Shown here piece after piece: positions 46,886 through 56,845 of a stretch of 64,000 nucleotides of DNA; positions within the stretch are counted from its first letter, which is position 1; every line of letters begins with the position of its first letter. Under the pieces are notes generated by a model. That model ran no database searches and was not told where the DNA came from. It was given only the letters and a program-made list of their open reading frames with translations. The stretch comes from GCA-2718035 sp964435285 (GTDB lineage Bacteria; Bacteroidota; Bacteroidia; Flavobacteriales; TMED113): assembly GCA_964435285.1 (NCBI GenBank), contig CAYSYA010000002.1, forward strand, positions 137,741-201,740, written 5' to 3'. A program made the translations under genes and the position numbers.

Positions 46886-47362
46886 ATGAAAACAATACAC
46901 GATTGGTTTGATGAATATGGTCAAAGTCATCAAAATAAAACAAATAAAATCATTCATTGGATTTGTATTCCACTAATTTTTTGGAGCATTATTGCATTAT
47001 TATCTATAATTCCTCAACAATTTATAAAAATAGGTAGTGAATATAATTTTTTACATTTTGGTACAATAGTTATTATTTTGGGATTATTTTTTTATTTAAG
47101 ATTATCTTTTAAAATTTTTCTTGGGATGTTTGTCTTTTCTTTATATGTTTTACTTGATGTTTACTTTTGGGATACGGTTTTTGGAAGAGATGTTTTAATG
47201 TTTTTAGCGATTAGTATTTTTGTATTTTCTTGGATACTTCAATTTTATGGTCATAAAATTGAAGGTAAAAAACCCTCATTTGCAAAAGATATTCAGTTTT
47301 TATTAATTGGTCCAGCTTGGTTACTTGGTTATATTTATAAAAAAATTGGAATTAAATTTTAG
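46886..47362 (+). CDS. Mpo1-like (DUF962) membrane protein
   Basis: 158 residues with about four membrane segments. The conserved Mpo1 histidines are visible: His15 and His24 in YGQSH and KIIHW, and His123 in FYGHKIEGKKPSF. Yeast Mpo1 is an Fe(II) dioxygenase that shortens 2-hydroxy fatty acids by alpha-oxidation. This bacterial homologue may do the same with hydroxy acids from membrane lipids. It is 12 bp after the beta-barrel gene and 2 bp before the nitroreductase. Confidence 0.85.
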   Translation: MKTIHDWFDEYGQSHQNKTNKIIHWICIPLIFWSIIALLSIIPQQFIKIGSEYNFLHFGTIVIILGLFFYLRLSFKIFLGMFVFSLYVLLDVYFWDTVFGRDVLMFLAISIFVFSWILQFYGHKIEGKKPSFAKDIQFLLIGPAWLLGYIYKKIGIKF

Positions 47363-47364
47363 TT

Positions 47365-48129
47365 ATGGTAGATATTTTTAAAGAGGAATTAAATGTTTCT
47401 CAAGATGAAAAAGTTCCTTCAATAGACAGAGGAGAGTTTATAAAAGTAGTTGAAAGTAGAAGAAGTGTAAGGGTTTATAATGATGAAAAAATTCCTGAAA
47501 AAGATATTCAAAAATGTTTAGATTTAGCATTACTTGCTGCTAACTCATCAAATCTTCAAGCATGGCAATTTTACTGGGTGAAATCAAATGAAAAAAAGAA
47601 AAAATTAGTTAAGTATTGTTTAAATCAACCAGCAGCTAGAACAGCCCAAGAATTAATTGTTTGTGTAGCTAAACCAAGTGCTTGGAAAAAAAATAGCAAA
47701 AAAATGTTAGAATTACTTAACTCTAAAGGTAATCCCCCTGAGGCTGTTGTAAATTATTATAAAAAAATAGTTCCATTAGCTTATGACCAAGGATTTTTAG
47801 GAATAAAGGGTTTTTTAAAAAAAATTGCAATTTTCTTTTTAAGTTTTTCAAAACCTATTCCAAGGGAGCCAGTTTCTTTTTCTGATATGAAAGTTTGGTC
47901 ACAAAAAACAACCGCATTAGCTTGTCAAAACTTAATGCTTTCATTAAGAGCGTTTGGATATGATTCTTGTCCAATGGAAGGTATTGATTCTGCAAGAATA
48001 AAATCTTTATTAAATCTTCCAAAGTCAGATCAGATTTGTATGGTTATTAGTGCAGGTAAAAGAGCATCAAATGGTGTTTATGGAAAAAGAATTAGGTTCA
48101 ACAGAGAAGATTTTATCAAGATAGTTTAA
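47365..48129 (+). CDS. Nitroreductase-family flavoprotein
   Basis: 254 residues. The FMN-binding N-terminal stretch is ESRRSVRVYNDE, followed by LAANSSNLQAWQFYWV. The second FMN-contact region is TALACQNLMLSLRAFGYDSCPMEG. Members reduce nitro groups, quinones or enones with NAD(P)H. An insertion of about 50 residues (about 115-165) makes it longer than minimal nitroreductases. The natural substrate is unknown; the start 2 bp after the Mpo1-like stop suggests a shared transcript. Confidence 0.85.
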   Translation: MVDIFKEELNVSQDEKVPSIDRGEFIKVVESRRSVRVYNDEKIPEKDIQKCLDLALLAANSSNLQAWQFYWVKSNEKKKKLVKYCLNQPAARTAQELIVCVAKPSAWKKNSKKMLELLNSKGNPPEAVVNYYKKIVPLAYDQGFLGIKGFLKKIAIFFLSFSKPIPREPVSFSDMKVWSQKTTALACQNLMLSLRAFGYDSCPMEGIDSARIKSLLNLPKSDQICMVISAGKRASNGVYGKRIRFNREDFIKIV

Positions 48130-48166
48130 ATTTTTATCTTTGTTTGAACGAATCTCTTTTGTCTCT

Positions 48167-50338
48167 ATGAAAAAAATTATATTTCTATTAACATATCCTT
48201 TTATTTTATTTTCTCAAGTTAACTTTAGTGAAGATATTTCATCAATTATATATAATAATTGTACTGAATGCCATAGGCCGGGACAATCAGGTCCAATGCC
48301 ATTTACTAATTATTTAGAGGTAGCTGCTTTTGGAAACATGATTAATTATGTAACTGCTATTGATTACATGCCTCCTTGGCATGCTGATACAGAATATTCT
48401 TCTTTTCTTGGAGAAAGAGGTTTAACAGATGATGAAAAAAATTTAATTAACGAATGGGTTACTAACGGAATGCCTCAAGGTGATCCTTTACTTGAAGCAC
48501 AGATTCCAAATTTCCCAGAGGGTTCTGCAATTGGTACACCTGATGCTGTTTTCACAATGGAGGAAGAATATTTGATTGAAGGAAATAATCAAGATGATTA
48601 TAGAGTTTTTGTTTTTGAAACAAATTTTCCTGAAGATAAATATTTAAAATCTATTGAGATTATTCCTGGTAATTATGCTGCTGTTCATCATGTTTTAATC
48701 AATATTGATGATGGTGCATGCGCGGCAATTGATGCTACTACTCCTGAATATGGTTATGAGTGTGAAAGTGGTTTTTGTACAGGTGAAATTCCTCAGATAT
48801 CAGCTGGATATACTCCGGGAATGGTTCCCCCAGTTTGGAATAATGATGTTGGGATGTTACTTCCTGCAGGTGCAGATATATCTATTCAAATGCATTATGC
48901 CCCAAGTCCTATAGACCAATATGATCAATCTACAGTTAATTTATTTTTTAAAGAACAACCTGTTTTAAGAGAAATACAAGTAGAAACAATTGTTGATACT
49001 CAATTATTTATTCCAGCCAATGAATTATATGAACACTATGTTTCTTTTGAAATAGAGGAAGATATTAGTTTAATTAGTATTCTACCTCACATGCATTTAA
49101 TTGGTAAGTCATGGCTTGTTTATGCAGAAAATAATGGAGATACAATTCCAATTATAAGTATTCCAGAATGGGATTTTAACTGGCAAAGTTTTTATCAACC
49201 TGAATATATGTTAAAATTACCTCAGGGATACACTCTTCATGCTTATGCTACTTATGATAATACTGCTAATAATCCACTAAACCCTAATTCACCACCTCAA
49301 AATATGTATTGGTGCGATTATACAACTTGTGAAATGTTTTTTCTTCCATTTGCCTATGTTGAGTATCAAGAAGGAGATGAAAATATATACCTAGGAAACA
49401 GCGAAGATTTAGGATGTACTGATTTAAATGCTTGCAATTATAATCCAAATGCAATAATTGATGATGGTAGTTGTGGAATATCAGATGATTGTGGAGAATG
49501 TTTTGTTCCATGTTGTTATAATTTTGAAACTGAAACATGTGATCAAACAGTAAGTCAACAAGACTGTGAATATTTTTGGGCTGATTATAGTATAATTTCT
49601 GATCCAGAACAAAATATATTTTGGAATTTGAGTTGTAATTCAGGTTGTACAGATCCTTTAGCTTGTAACTATGATTCAACAATTTTACCTGGTGGTTTTG
49701 ACGATGGTTCATGTGTTTTTGTTGATGGTATATGCGATACATGTGAAAATGGTGTTGTAATTGATAATGATGCTGATAATGATGGAATCTGCAATGGTGA
49801 TGAATTAGAAGGCTGTACAGACCCTCTAGCTTGTAATTACAATGAATTTGTAACAAATGATGATGGAAGTTGTGAATATGCTCCAGAGTTTTATGACTGT
49901 GAAGGTAACTGTTTACAAGACTTGGATGAAGATGGAATTTGTGATGAATGTAATAGTTTTGAAAATATGGTTGTTGATTGTGAATGTGAATTTTTAGATC
50001 CGGCTACCTACACTGTATTTTTTACAAATGTCATTGAAAGTGATTGTATTTTAATTGAAGATTGTTATTGTGAATGTATTAGTGATTTAGATGAAGATGA
50101 TATTTGTGATGAAAATGACAATTGCCCTGATGAGTATAATCCAAATCAAGAAGATTCAAACGATGATGGAATAGGTGATGCGTGTGACCAAACTAGTTTG
50201 AATGAAAATATCAGTAATAGAAAATTAATTAAAGTTGTTGATATTCTTGGAAGAGAAGTTAGGGAATTAAATAAATATACTCTTTTATTTTATGTTTATG
50301 ATAACGGAGAAATTATTCCAAATTACATCATCAAATAA
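48167..50338 (+). CDS. Secreted cytochrome c-copper type II monooxygenase (PHM-like) fusion
   Basis: 723 residues when started at the ATG at 48167, which gives a clean signal peptide (MKKIIFLLTYPFILFSQ); an in-frame TTG at 48140 is less likely. A single-haem cytochrome domain (about 20-100) has CTECH at 32-36 and the YMPPWHA motif. The PHM-like domain (about 115-405) retains all six copper ligands by position: His174, His175 and His243 for one copper, and His308, His310 and Met390 (CEMF) for the other. Three GCTDxxACNY repeats (about 416-570), a thrombospondin type-3 stretch (about 640-676) and a 38-residue mini-tail beginning KLIKVVDILGRE follow. It is probably an extracellular or surface monooxygenase; the substrate is unknown. 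Confidence 0.88.
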   Translation: MKKIIFLLTYPFILFSQVNFSEDISSIIYNNCTECHRPGQSGPMPFTNYLEVAAFGNMINYVTAIDYMPPWHADTEYSSFLGERGLTDDEKNLINEWVTNGMPQGDPLLEAQIPNFPEGSAIGTPDAVFTMEEEYLIEGNNQDDYRVFVFETNFPEDKYLKSIEIIPGNYAAVHHVLINIDDGACAAIDATTPEYGYECESGFCTGEIPQISAGYTPGMVPPVWNNDVGMLLPAGADISIQMHYAPSPIDQYDQSTVNLFFKEQPVLREIQVETIVDTQLFIPANELYEHYVSFEIEEDISLISILPHMHLIGKSWLVYAENNGDTIPIISIPEWDFNWQSFYQPEYMLKLPQGYTLHAYATYDNTANNPLNPNSPPQNMYWCDYTTCEMFFLPFAYVEYQEGDENIYLGNSEDLGCTDLNACNYNPNAIIDDGSCGISDDCGECFVPCCYNFETETCDQTVSQQDCEYFWADYSIISDPEQNIFWNLSCNSGCTDPLACNYDSTILPGGFDDGSCVFVDGICDTCENGVVIDNDADNDGICNGDELEGCTDPLACNYNEFVTNDDGSCEYAPEFYDCEGNCLQDLDEDGICDECNSFENMVVDCECEFLDPATYTVFFTNVIESDCILIEDCYCECISDLDEDDICDENDNCPDEYNPNQEDSNDDGIGDACDQTSLNENISNRKLIKVVDILGREVRELNKYTLLFYVYDNGEIIPNYIIK

Positions 50339-50395
50339 AGTTGATTTAAAAATAATTTTCTAAAGAAAAAGAGCAAATACTGTTACAATTTTAGT

Positions 50396-51256
50396 ATGAA
50401 GAATATATCATTAGTTATTTCTTGTGGTGGTGCTAAGGGATTAGTTGGTGTTGGTGTAATTGAAGAATTAGAACGTAGAGGTTTTAATATTAAGTCTGTT
50501 GCTGGAACTTCAATTGGCTCTGTAATACTTGGTATTTATGCTTCTGGAAACTTACAAGAATATAAAAAGTGGATGTTGAAACAGGGTAGAATTGATATTT
50601 TGCGAATGATGGATTTTACTATAGATAAGAGAGGAATTATAAAAGGTAAAAAGGTTTTTGATGAGATGAGACCCTTTTTTAAAGATTCTTTAATAGAGAA
50701 CTTACCGATTCCTTATTGTGCTGTTGCTGCTGATATTAATACATTTGAAGAAGTTGTTTTTAAAAAAGGAAGTTTACATAAAGCAATTAGATCTTCTATT
50801 TCTGTTCCATCTCTAATAACTCCAGTGGTAACTGAAGATAAAGTTCTAGTTGATGGTGGATTAGTAAATCCACTTCCACTTTCAAGAGTTCAAAGAACTA
50901 AAGATGATATTTTAGTAGCAGTAAATTTAAATTATTACGATTCTAATTATGAAAAAGATATACCACAATATTCATTAGATTATCCTATAATAAATAAAAT
51001 GTTAAATTATTTTAGCTCATCTTCAAAAAAGGAAGATGCGGGAAATATGGTAAATTTCTTAAATAAAACTGTTTATGTTATGATGAGTCAATTATCAAAA
51101 AATTCAATTGATAAATATAAACCTGATATTCTTATAAATATTCCTTATAACATATGTGGTTTTTTTGATTATCATAAAACAAGTGAATTAATTGAATACG
51201 GAGTCAAGAAAACTAGCCAAATTTTGGATGAGAAATTAAGTTTGTATAATAATTAA
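50396..51256 (+). CDS. Patatin-like phospholipase
   Basis: 286 residues. The oxyanion-hole loop is SCGGAKG (9-15), the nucleophile Ser39 lies in GTSIGS (G-x-S-x-G), and the dyad Asp153 is in DGGLVNPLP. No signal peptide or barrel domain is present, so it is probably a cytoplasmic lipid acyl hydrolase of the RssA/YlbK type rather than a secreted toxin. It stands alone between the copper-enzyme gene (57 bp gap) and the efflux operon (73 bp gap). Confidence 0.88.
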   Translation: MKNISLVISCGGAKGLVGVGVIEELERRGFNIKSVAGTSIGSVILGIYASGNLQEYKKWMLKQGRIDILRMMDFTIDKRGIIKGKKVFDEMRPFFKDSLIENLPIPYCAVAADINTFEEVVFKKGSLHKAIRSSISVPSLITPVVTEDKVLVDGGLVNPLPLSRVQRTKDDILVAVNLNYYDSNYEKDIPQYSLDYPIINKMLNYFSSSSKKEDAGNMVNFLNKTVYVMMSQLSKNSIDKYKPDILINIPYNICGFFDYHKTSELIEYGVKKTSQILDEKLSLYNN

Positions 51257-51301
51257 TATAATTAATTATACAAAGTATACTATTTTCTAATAAAAAAAAA
51301 T

Positions 51302-51309
51302 TAAATTTG
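51302..51309 (+). promoter_or_regulatory. Candidate -7 box (TAAATTTG) for the efflux operon
   Basis: An exact TAnnTTTG match ending 20 bases before the TTG start at 51330, a plausible promoter-to-gene distance. No -33 TTTG is evident in the A/T-rich stretch upstream. Confidence 0.4.
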
Positions 51310-51329
51310 TCGACCAAAAAACCTGTAAA

Positions 51330-52421
51330 TTGAAAAAAAATATAATTTTCTTATTCACTCTATTCTTATTAATTTCTTGTGTTAGTAATGAAAAAACCGT
51401 TGAATCAAATTCAGATAATTCATCTTCAGAAATTAAGGAAGATATCGTTTTATGCTCCTTTTATATTCCTAAAAATATATCTCCAAAAGTTGAAATATCA
51501 GGAACAATAAGTTCAAAAAACAAGGTAGACCTATTAAGTGAGGTTAGTGGTAAACTTAAAACAAAAAAAAATAAATTTAAAGTTGGAAATGAGTTTAAAA
51601 AAGGACAAACTCTTATAAGAGTTGAGTCATCTGATTTGAAATTAGAAATTAAATCTGTTAAAAGTGAGTTTTTATCATTGCTCATTCAATGTTTACCTGA
51701 TCTTAAATTGGACTATCCAGCTTCATTTAATAAATGGGAATCTTATGTTGAGGGTTTTAATATAAATAGAAGATTAAGAAGTCTACCTGATTCAGAAAAC
51801 AATCAAATAAGGAATTATCTTTCAGGCAGAGGTATTTATAGTCTTTTTTACAGAATAATGTCTTTAGAAAATAAATTAGATAAGTTTTCAATAAAAGCTC
51901 CATTTGATTGTGTGGTTACTCAATCTTTCTTATCAACTGGTTCAAATATTGTTATGGGACAAAAAATTGGTCAAATAATAGACAAAAAGAATTATGAAAT
52001 TACAACTTCTTTAGGTATTTCGGAGTCAGAACTCTTTAAAATTGGTGATCATGCAACTTTAAATTCTGAGGACATTGATAAAACTTTTAGTGCAAAAATA
52101 AAGAGAAAAGGAAATCACATCAACACCTTAACTCAAAGTATTGATATTTTTTTTGATATTTCAGATAAAGATTTAAAAGATGGAATGTTTGTAAAAGGTT
52201 ATGTTACTGGAAAATTACTAAAAAATGTTTATAAAATTCCAAGAAATAAACTTGTTAAAGACAAGAATGTATTCATCAAAAAAAATAACATTTTAGCAGA
52301 AAAGGAAATTAAGGTAATTTATTTTGATAATGACTCAGTTATTATTTCTGGTCTTGACAATCAAGACTGTGTTATAGATAATTACAGAAATTACTTCTAC
52401 GATGGTATGGAAATAAATTAA
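51330..52421 (+). CDS. RND efflux periplasmic adaptor (lipoprotein)
   Basis: 363 residues. The start is a TTG at 51330, giving MKKNIIFLFTLFLLISC with the lipobox Cys at residue 17. The lipoyl/barrel-sandwich halves are around 50-110 (EISGTISSKNKVDLLSEVSG pattern) and 185-215 (FSIKAPFDCVVTQSFLSTG pattern), with a helical hairpin between and a beta-barrel after. The hairpin is short for this family. It bridges the RND pump and the TolC-like channel encoded next, with only 5 bp to the pump gene. Confidence 0.9.
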   Translation: MKKNIIFLFTLFLLISCVSNEKTVESNSDNSSSEIKEDIVLCSFYIPKNISPKVEISGTISSKNKVDLLSEVSGKLKTKKNKFKVGNEFKKGQTLIRVESSDLKLEIKSVKSEFLSLLIQCLPDLKLDYPASFNKWESYVEGFNINRRLRSLPDSENNQIRNYLSGRGIYSLFYRIMSLENKLDKFSIKAPFDCVVTQSFLSTGSNIVMGQKIGQIIDKKNYEITTSLGISESELFKIGDHATLNSEDIDKTFSAKIKRKGNHINTLTQSIDIFFDISDKDLKDGMFVKGYVTGKLLKNVYKIPRNKLVKDKNVFIKKNNILAEKEIKVIYFDNDSVIISGLDNQDCVIDNYRNYFYDGMEIN

Positions 52422-52426
52422 TATTT

Positions 52427-55400
52427 ATGAAAGCTCTTATATCGTACTTTATTAAATATCCCATCACTGCAAATCTTTTAATGTTTCTAATTTTTGTTTT
52501 TGGAGTTGTTGGTTTAAATAGTCTTCGCTCTACATTCTTTCCTGAAATGGAGAGTAGGACTATTCTTGTTCAAGCTATTTCTGCTGGTCTTTCTCCGTTA
52601 GAAATTGAAGAGTCTATAACAAAAAAAATAGAATATAAATTAGAGGCTGTTTCTGGCGTAAAAAATATTACATCATCCTCTCTTGAAAACACATCTTCAA
52701 TTTATGTTGAAATGGATCGAGGTTCAGATATGTATGTTGCATTACAAAACGTAAACAATGCGGTAGATCAAATTAGTTTTAATACGGATATAGATGAAAT
52801 GTTTATCAGAAAAATAGAATTTATTATGCCAACAATAAGTTTTTCTGTTTCATCAAATAAGGATTTAGACTATTTAAAAAATAAAATTGATATAATAGAA
52901 GATGATTTAAAATCTGTTGATGGTATTTCAGAAGTATCGATCACTGGTTTACCTGAAAAAGAAATTGAAATTTCTGTAAGTGAAAAGAAGCTTTTAGCTT
53001 ATAATCTGTCTTTAGATGAAATAAATTCTGCGGTTTTACAAAATAATATAAATCTTTCTGGTGGTAAAATTGAAGTTAATCAGAACCAATACCTTTTACG
53101 ATCAAATAATAAACAAAATTCAAGTTTAAAATTAAGGGACATTATTATTAGGGTTGATGAAAATGGAAGCCCACTTTATCTAAAAGATATAGCTGATATT
53201 AAAGATACTTGGTCTAAATCATCAATTGAACGCTACAGAAAAAATAAAAGATCAATTAATGTCACAATTAGCAACACTGAAACTCAAGATATTTTATTTA
53301 TAGCCAATTATGTTAAAGATTATGTTTCAAAATTTAATGAAAACAATAACGATACTGACGCTAAAATTTTATTTGATGCTTCAACTCCTTTAAAGCAAAG
53401 AATTGATTTATTAACAAAAAACGGGGTAATTGGATTTCTTCTGGTTTTACTCTTTTTAACGATGTTTCTTCATCCAAGAGTGTCTTTTTGGGTTGCCTTA
53501 AGTATACCTATTTCATTTTTGGGTATGTTCTTTTTGGCCCCATCTGCTCCAATTACTATTAATATGATGACAATGTATGCTATGATTTTAGTTATAGGAA
53601 TACTAGTTGATGATGGAATTATTATCGGAGAAAATATTATTAGAAAGTTTGAAAGCGGTTTAAACAGGTATGATGCAGCTGTTGAAGGAACTATGGAAGT
53701 TTTTCCTGCTGTTTTTGCTGGAGTTTCAACAACTGCAGTTGCTTTTTTATCTTTTTTCTTTTTTGAGGGAATGATGGGTGAATTTGGATGGCAAATGGGT
53801 TTTGTTGTAATTGTTACTTTAATTTTTTCATTAATCGAAGGAGCTTTTATTTTACCAGCTCATATTGCTTACTCTAAAGCACTTGATAAAAAAACTAAAA
53901 AAAATAAAATTTCTTTATTTTTTAATAGTATAATAAACACTTTCAGAGATAAATATTACAAACCTTTACTGTCTCTTTTTCTAAAGCGTATTTACCTTGG
54001 CTATTTATTTTTTATAGGTTTATTTATAGTTTTTGTTTTCTTAAGTGGAGTTAAGTTTACTTTTTTTCCATCTGTTGAACTTGATGATTTGTATGTTGAA
54101 TTTAAAATTAAACCTGGTTCAACTATTGAAAAAACAAAAATATATGGTGATAAATTATTGAATATTGTAAATAAAGTCAACAATGAACTAGAAGATTCTT
54201 TAAACTCAGCAGTTATTCGCTCCAAGGAATTAAAATTAGGACCAAAATCTCATACAGGTCAGATTCAACTATTTTTAGAAGCTCCAGAAAAAAGAGGGAT
54301 AAAAGCTTATGATATTGTTGAGAAATTGCGTTCTAATTTGAATGGTTTTGATGGTTTAGAAAACCTAATTATTGGTGTTGGAGATCCTTTTGGAAAACCC
54401 CTCTCTTTTGCTTTACTGAGTAATAATAGTGATGATTTAGAAAAAGCTAGTTTATTATTCTCTAAAAAATTAAAGGAAATAGAAGGAGTAGCTGCTGCAT
54501 CAACCAATTATGAGTTTGGCCCTGATGAAATAAATTTTACGTTAAACGAAAAAGCAAAAAGCTTAGGTTTAACCAATTATCAAATTTTATATCAAGTTAG
54601 ACAAGGTTTTTTTGGAACTCAAGTACAAGATTTACAAAAAAATAAGGACGAGCTTAAATTATGGATAAGGTTTGATGAAGATGAAAAAAATTCCTTTTCT
54701 TCTCTTGAAAATATGAAAATAAAAACTGAAAAAGGAATTTTTCCATTGAGTGAATTAGTAAAATTTCAAATAGATAATAAAATTGTAAGTATAAATAGAA
54801 AAAATGGGAGTAAAATTATCGAAATTGAAGGTGAATTAGCAAGTAATACTTCATATAGTTCAGACATAATTTCAGAAGTTGAAAGTAAAATGTTTCCTGA
54901 AATTCAAAAAAAGTACCCGTCTGTTAGAATGGAACTTTCTGGTTCTTCTGATGAAGGTACTGTCACTGCAAACTCAATGAAAAAAATTATGCCTGTTTTT
55001 GCCTTATTAATATTGTGCATAGTTTTAGTTACTTTTAGATCTAAAGCTCAAACTTTTCTTGTTTTTTTGTTAATGCCTTTTACCTTAGTTGGGGTATATT
55101 TTGGTCATTTATTACACGGAATGCCAATAAGTGTTTTATCTGGATTTGGAGTTGTGGCGTTAATAGGAGTCTTAGTAAATGATGCTCTTGTATTTATTAC
55201 ATCATTTAACTTAAGGTTAAAAAAAGGAGAATCATTTTTGTCAGCCTTAGAAATAACTTCAATTAATAGATTTAGACCAATTATATTAACAACAATAACC
55301 ACTGTTTTTGGTCTCCTTCCATTGATTTTTGAAAAAAGTATGCAAGCACAATTTTTAATACCAATGGCTATATCACTAAGTTATGGTATAATTATGGCTA

Positions 55401-55528
55401 CTTTATTGACCCTATTATTTTTACCAGTTTTATTACTTACAGTAAACAATTTGAGGTTGGTTCTATCTAAAACTAAAATAAGGGAAAGCGTTGAGCCTGC
55501 AGTTAAAGAACTAAGAAAAAAAATATGA
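52427..55528 (+). CDS. RND-family efflux transporter
   Basis: 1033 residues with the RND architecture: TM1 at about 12-30, a large periplasmic loop (35-330), TM2-6 (330-490), a second loop (530-855) and TM7-12 to about 1010. The acidic pair for proton relay is visible in ILVDDGIIIGENI, with LVNDALVFITSF in the second half. The type is close to acriflavine-resistance/MMPL-like HAE1 pumps. The substrate cannot be deduced. The stop overlaps the TolC start by 4 bp. Confidence 0.94.
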   Translation: MKALISYFIKYPITANLLMFLIFVFGVVGLNSLRSTFFPEMESRTILVQAISAGLSPLEIEESITKKIEYKLEAVSGVKNITSSSLENTSSIYVEMDRGSDMYVALQNVNNAVDQISFNTDIDEMFIRKIEFIMPTISFSVSSNKDLDYLKNKIDIIEDDLKSVDGISEVSITGLPEKEIEISVSEKKLLAYNLSLDEINSAVLQNNINLSGGKIEVNQNQYLLRSNNKQNSSLKLRDIIIRVDENGSPLYLKDIADIKDTWSKSSIERYRKNKRSINVTISNTETQDILFIANYVKDYVSKFNENNNDTDAKILFDASTPLKQRIDLLTKNGVIGFLLVLLFLTMFLHPRVSFWVALSIPISFLGMFFLAPSAPITINMMTMYAMILVIGILVDDGIIIGENIIRKFESGLNRYDAAVEGTMEVFPAVFAGVSTTAVAFLSFFFFEGMMGEFGWQMGFVVIVTLIFSLIEGAFILPAHIAYSKALDKKTKKNKISLFFNSIINTFRDKYYKPLLSLFLKRIYLGYLFFIGLFIVFVFLSGVKFTFFPSVELDDLYVEFKIKPGSTIEKTKIYGDKLLNIVNKVNNELEDSLNSAVIRSKELKLGPKSHTGQIQLFLEAPEKRGIKAYDIVEKLRSNLNGFDGLENLIIGVGDPFGKPLSFALLSNNSDDLEKASLLFSKKLKEIEGVAAASTNYEFGPDEINFTLNEKAKSLGLTNYQILYQVRQGFFGTQVQDLQKNKDELKLWIRFDEDEKNSFSSLENMKIKTEKGIFPLSELVKFQIDNKIVSINRKNGSKIIEIEGELASNTSYSSDIISEVESKMFPEIQKKYPSVRMELSGSSDEGTVTANSMKKIMPVFALLILCIVLVTFRSKAQTFLVFLLMPFTLVGVYFGHLLHGMPISVLSGFGVVALIGVLVNDALVFITSFNLRLKKGESFLSALEITSINRFRPIILTTITTVFGLLPLIFEKSMQAQFLIPMAISLSYGIIMATLLTLLFLPVLLLTVNNLRLVLSKTKIRESVEPAVKELRKKI

Positions 55529-56841
55529 TTAAATATATTCTCATTTTAACCTCAATATTTAGTTTTTCTCAAGAAATTATCACTTTAGAAAAAGCTATTG
55601 AGTATTCATTAGAAAATAGTAATGATATAAAAATTGCTAAAAATGAACTTAAAATCAATGATAATAATACATCTTTAGGTAGTGCAGGTCTTTTACCAAG
55701 TATTGTAATTAATTCAGGATACAATCAATCTGTTTCTAACTCAGAATTTGAGTTTAATTCATTTCTAGACTTTGGTGGAGGTTCAATGGATGAAATTGAG
55801 GCAAATAATGCTTCATCTGCTAGTTTTTCTTCTTCAATTGGTATGAATTATACTCTTTTTAACGGTTTTTCCGGAATTTATACTTTAAAGAAATTTGATT
55901 ATTTAGATGATTTATCAAAAAATAATCTACAACTCCAAATTGAAAATAAGATAATGGAAGTAGTTATGAAATATTATGAATTCATAAATAAAAAGAATCT
56001 TTTTAATCTCTTAGAAGAAACCCATAATATATCAGCAAGTAGATATGAGAGAGTTTTAGAAAAATCTAAATATGGATTAACCTCTAGTTTGGAATTATTA
56101 AATGCTGAAATTGATTTAAATACTGATCTTGTGAATTTAAATAATTCAAAAATTGATTATGAAAATTCTAGAAGTGAATTGTTTTTTTTAATGGGAAAAA
56201 TAGATTCAACTTTTATTTATGATCAAACTATTTTATTTAATGATAGTTTAGAAATTGAAAATTTATTTGTTAAACTAAAACAAAATAATAGTTCAATTCT
56301 TATAGCACAATCAAATTTTGATATTGCTAAACAAGACTTAAAAATTTCTAAGTCTAAAGTATATCCCAAAGTAGACCTTTCTACATCTTTCTCCTTCAAT
56401 AAAAGTGGAAGTGAAACAAGTTTTATAAGTAAACAAACTGACAGAGGATTATTTGGAGTAATTAGCTTACAGTTTCCAATATTTAATGGTGATTTAATTA
56501 GAAAAAATATTAAAAACTCTAAAATTAATTTAGAATCAAAAAAATATCAATTAGAAGAAATAACAGATAGGTTAGAGGTCTCTTTAATTAATACTTTTAA
56601 TTTGTATAAACAAGGATTGAAAAATTTACAAATTCAAAAAAACAATCTTGAAATTTTTGAGCTAAATTTTCAAAAAAGTAAAGAACTATATAAACTTGGA
56701 CAATTAAATAGTTTACAGTTTAGAGAAGCACAATTAAATTTGTTAAATTTCAAAATAAATTATTCTGCAAATTTATTTAACACTAAAATTCAGGAGTATT
56801 TATTATATCAATATTCAGGAATGTTGTTAATTGATAATTAA
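55525..56841 (+). CDS. TolC-family outer-membrane channel
   Basis: 438 residues with a signal peptide (1-16). Two long helical repeats give the TolC fold: TLEKAIEYSLENSNDIKIAKNEL-type heptads begin each half, and YTLFNGFSGIYTLK and SLQFPIFNGDLIRKNI are the paired strand-to-helix turns. It completes the tripartite pump with the adaptor and RND genes. The ATG overlaps the RND stop (ATGA). Confidence 0.92.
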   Translation: MIKYILILTSIFSFSQEIITLEKAIEYSLENSNDIKIAKNELKINDNNTSLGSAGLLPSIVINSGYNQSVSNSEFEFNSFLDFGGGSMDEIEANNASSASFSSSIGMNYTLFNGFSGIYTLKKFDYLDDLSKNNLQLQIENKIMEVVMKYYEFINKKNLFNLLEETHNISASRYERVLEKSKYGLTSSLELLNAEIDLNTDLVNLNNSKIDYENSRSELFFLMGKIDSTFIYDQTILFNDSLEIENLFVKLKQNNSSILIAQSNFDIAKQDLKISKSKVYPKVDLSTSFSFNKSGSETSFISKQTDRGLFGVISLQFPIFNGDLIRKNIKNSKINLESKKYQLEEITDRLEVSLINTFNLYKQGLKNLQIQKNNLEIFELNFQKSKELYKLGQLNSLQFREAQLNLLNFKINYSANLFNTKIQEYLLYQYSGMLLIDN

Positions 56842-56845
56842 AAAA

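Noticed and set aside
48140..48166. TTG start for the cytochrome c-PHM gene
   Set aside because: The ATG at 48167 directly begins a canonical signal peptide, while the extra nine residues would put charged residues in front of it.
49284..49856. 190-codon minus-strand ORF, rich in His and Tyr
   Set aside because: It is antisense to the GCTD-repeat part of the copper monooxygenase gene; its composition is the mirror of Asn/Asp-rich coding and no family motif is present.
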